Of a stretch of DNA of 20,104 nucleotides, positions 18,705 to 20,104 are shown piece after piece. The position numbers were made by a program, and so were the translations under genes. How positions within the stretch are numbered: the first letter of the stretch is position 1; the number at the start of each line of letters is the position of its first letter. The notes under the pieces are model-generated. The model was not told the DNA's origin. It saw nothing but the letters and a program-made list of their open reading frames with translations, and did no database searches. The stretch is from contig CAMLFK010000066.1 in the NCBI GenBank assembly GCA_946479255.1, positions 1-20,104 on the forward strand, written 5' to 3'. The DNA comes from an uncultured Oxalobacteraceae bacterium (GTDB lineage: Bacteria; Pseudomonadota; Gammaproteobacteria; Burkholderiales; Burkholderiaceae).

Positions 18705-20104
<1,400 letters not shown>

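Overview
The window is GC-rich, densely coded chromosomal DNA. Gene content and protein style suggest a betaproteobacterium of the order Burkholderiales, most likely Oxalobacteraceae (a Massilia/Duganella-type soil bacterium). This placement is inferred from codon use and protein families; there is no rRNA or other phylogenetic marker here. Both edges cut through genes: a short-chain dehydrogenase at the left and an ABC-F ATPase (uup) at the right.

Left part, 1-3505: the C-terminal half of an HSD10-type 3-hydroxyacyl-CoA dehydrogenase, an exported gamma-glutamyltransferase, and a patatin-like phospholipase. All are on the + strand and look like separate units. Signalling part, 3516-9314: a 1644-residue hybrid sensor kinase (14-blade periplasmic propeller, Y_Y_Y, one membrane helix, GAF, HisKA/HATPase, REC, HPt), preceded by a possible 22-codon leader ORF. 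It is followed across a strong hairpin by a REC protein whose C-terminal half looks like an HPt domain without its histidine. Neither protein has a recognisable DNA-binding domain.

Catabolic operon, 9346-16298: six tightly packed genes encode a benzoate/2-aminobenzoate-type CoA ligase, an FAD monooxygenase fused to an Old Yellow Enzyme domain, a MarR regulator, a crotonase-family protein, an acyl-CoA dehydrogenase and a RidA-family deaminase. Start and stop codons overlap or abut at most junctions. The set matches the aerobic CoA-dependent 2-aminobenzoate (anthranilate) pathway first described in Azoarcus evansii: the acid is activated to its CoA thioester, hydroxylated and reduced by the bifunctional flavoenzyme, then degraded by beta-oxidation-like steps. 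A good sigma70-type promoter precedes the ligase, and a 22-bp near-perfect inverted repeat overlaps its -10. This is a strong candidate operator for the MarR protein encoded inside the operon.

Right part, 16366-20104: a CHAD-domain protein (+), converging to within 2 bp of an acyltransferase-3 membrane protein (-), then a tRNA-Arg(CCT) (-) and the start of uup (+). The tRNA and uup appear to be driven by back-to-back promoters sharing one -35 element. No insertion sequence, phage gene, CRISPR array or integration junction was seen. Apart from the operon's regulatory architecture and a few unusual domains, the region looks like ordinary chromosome.
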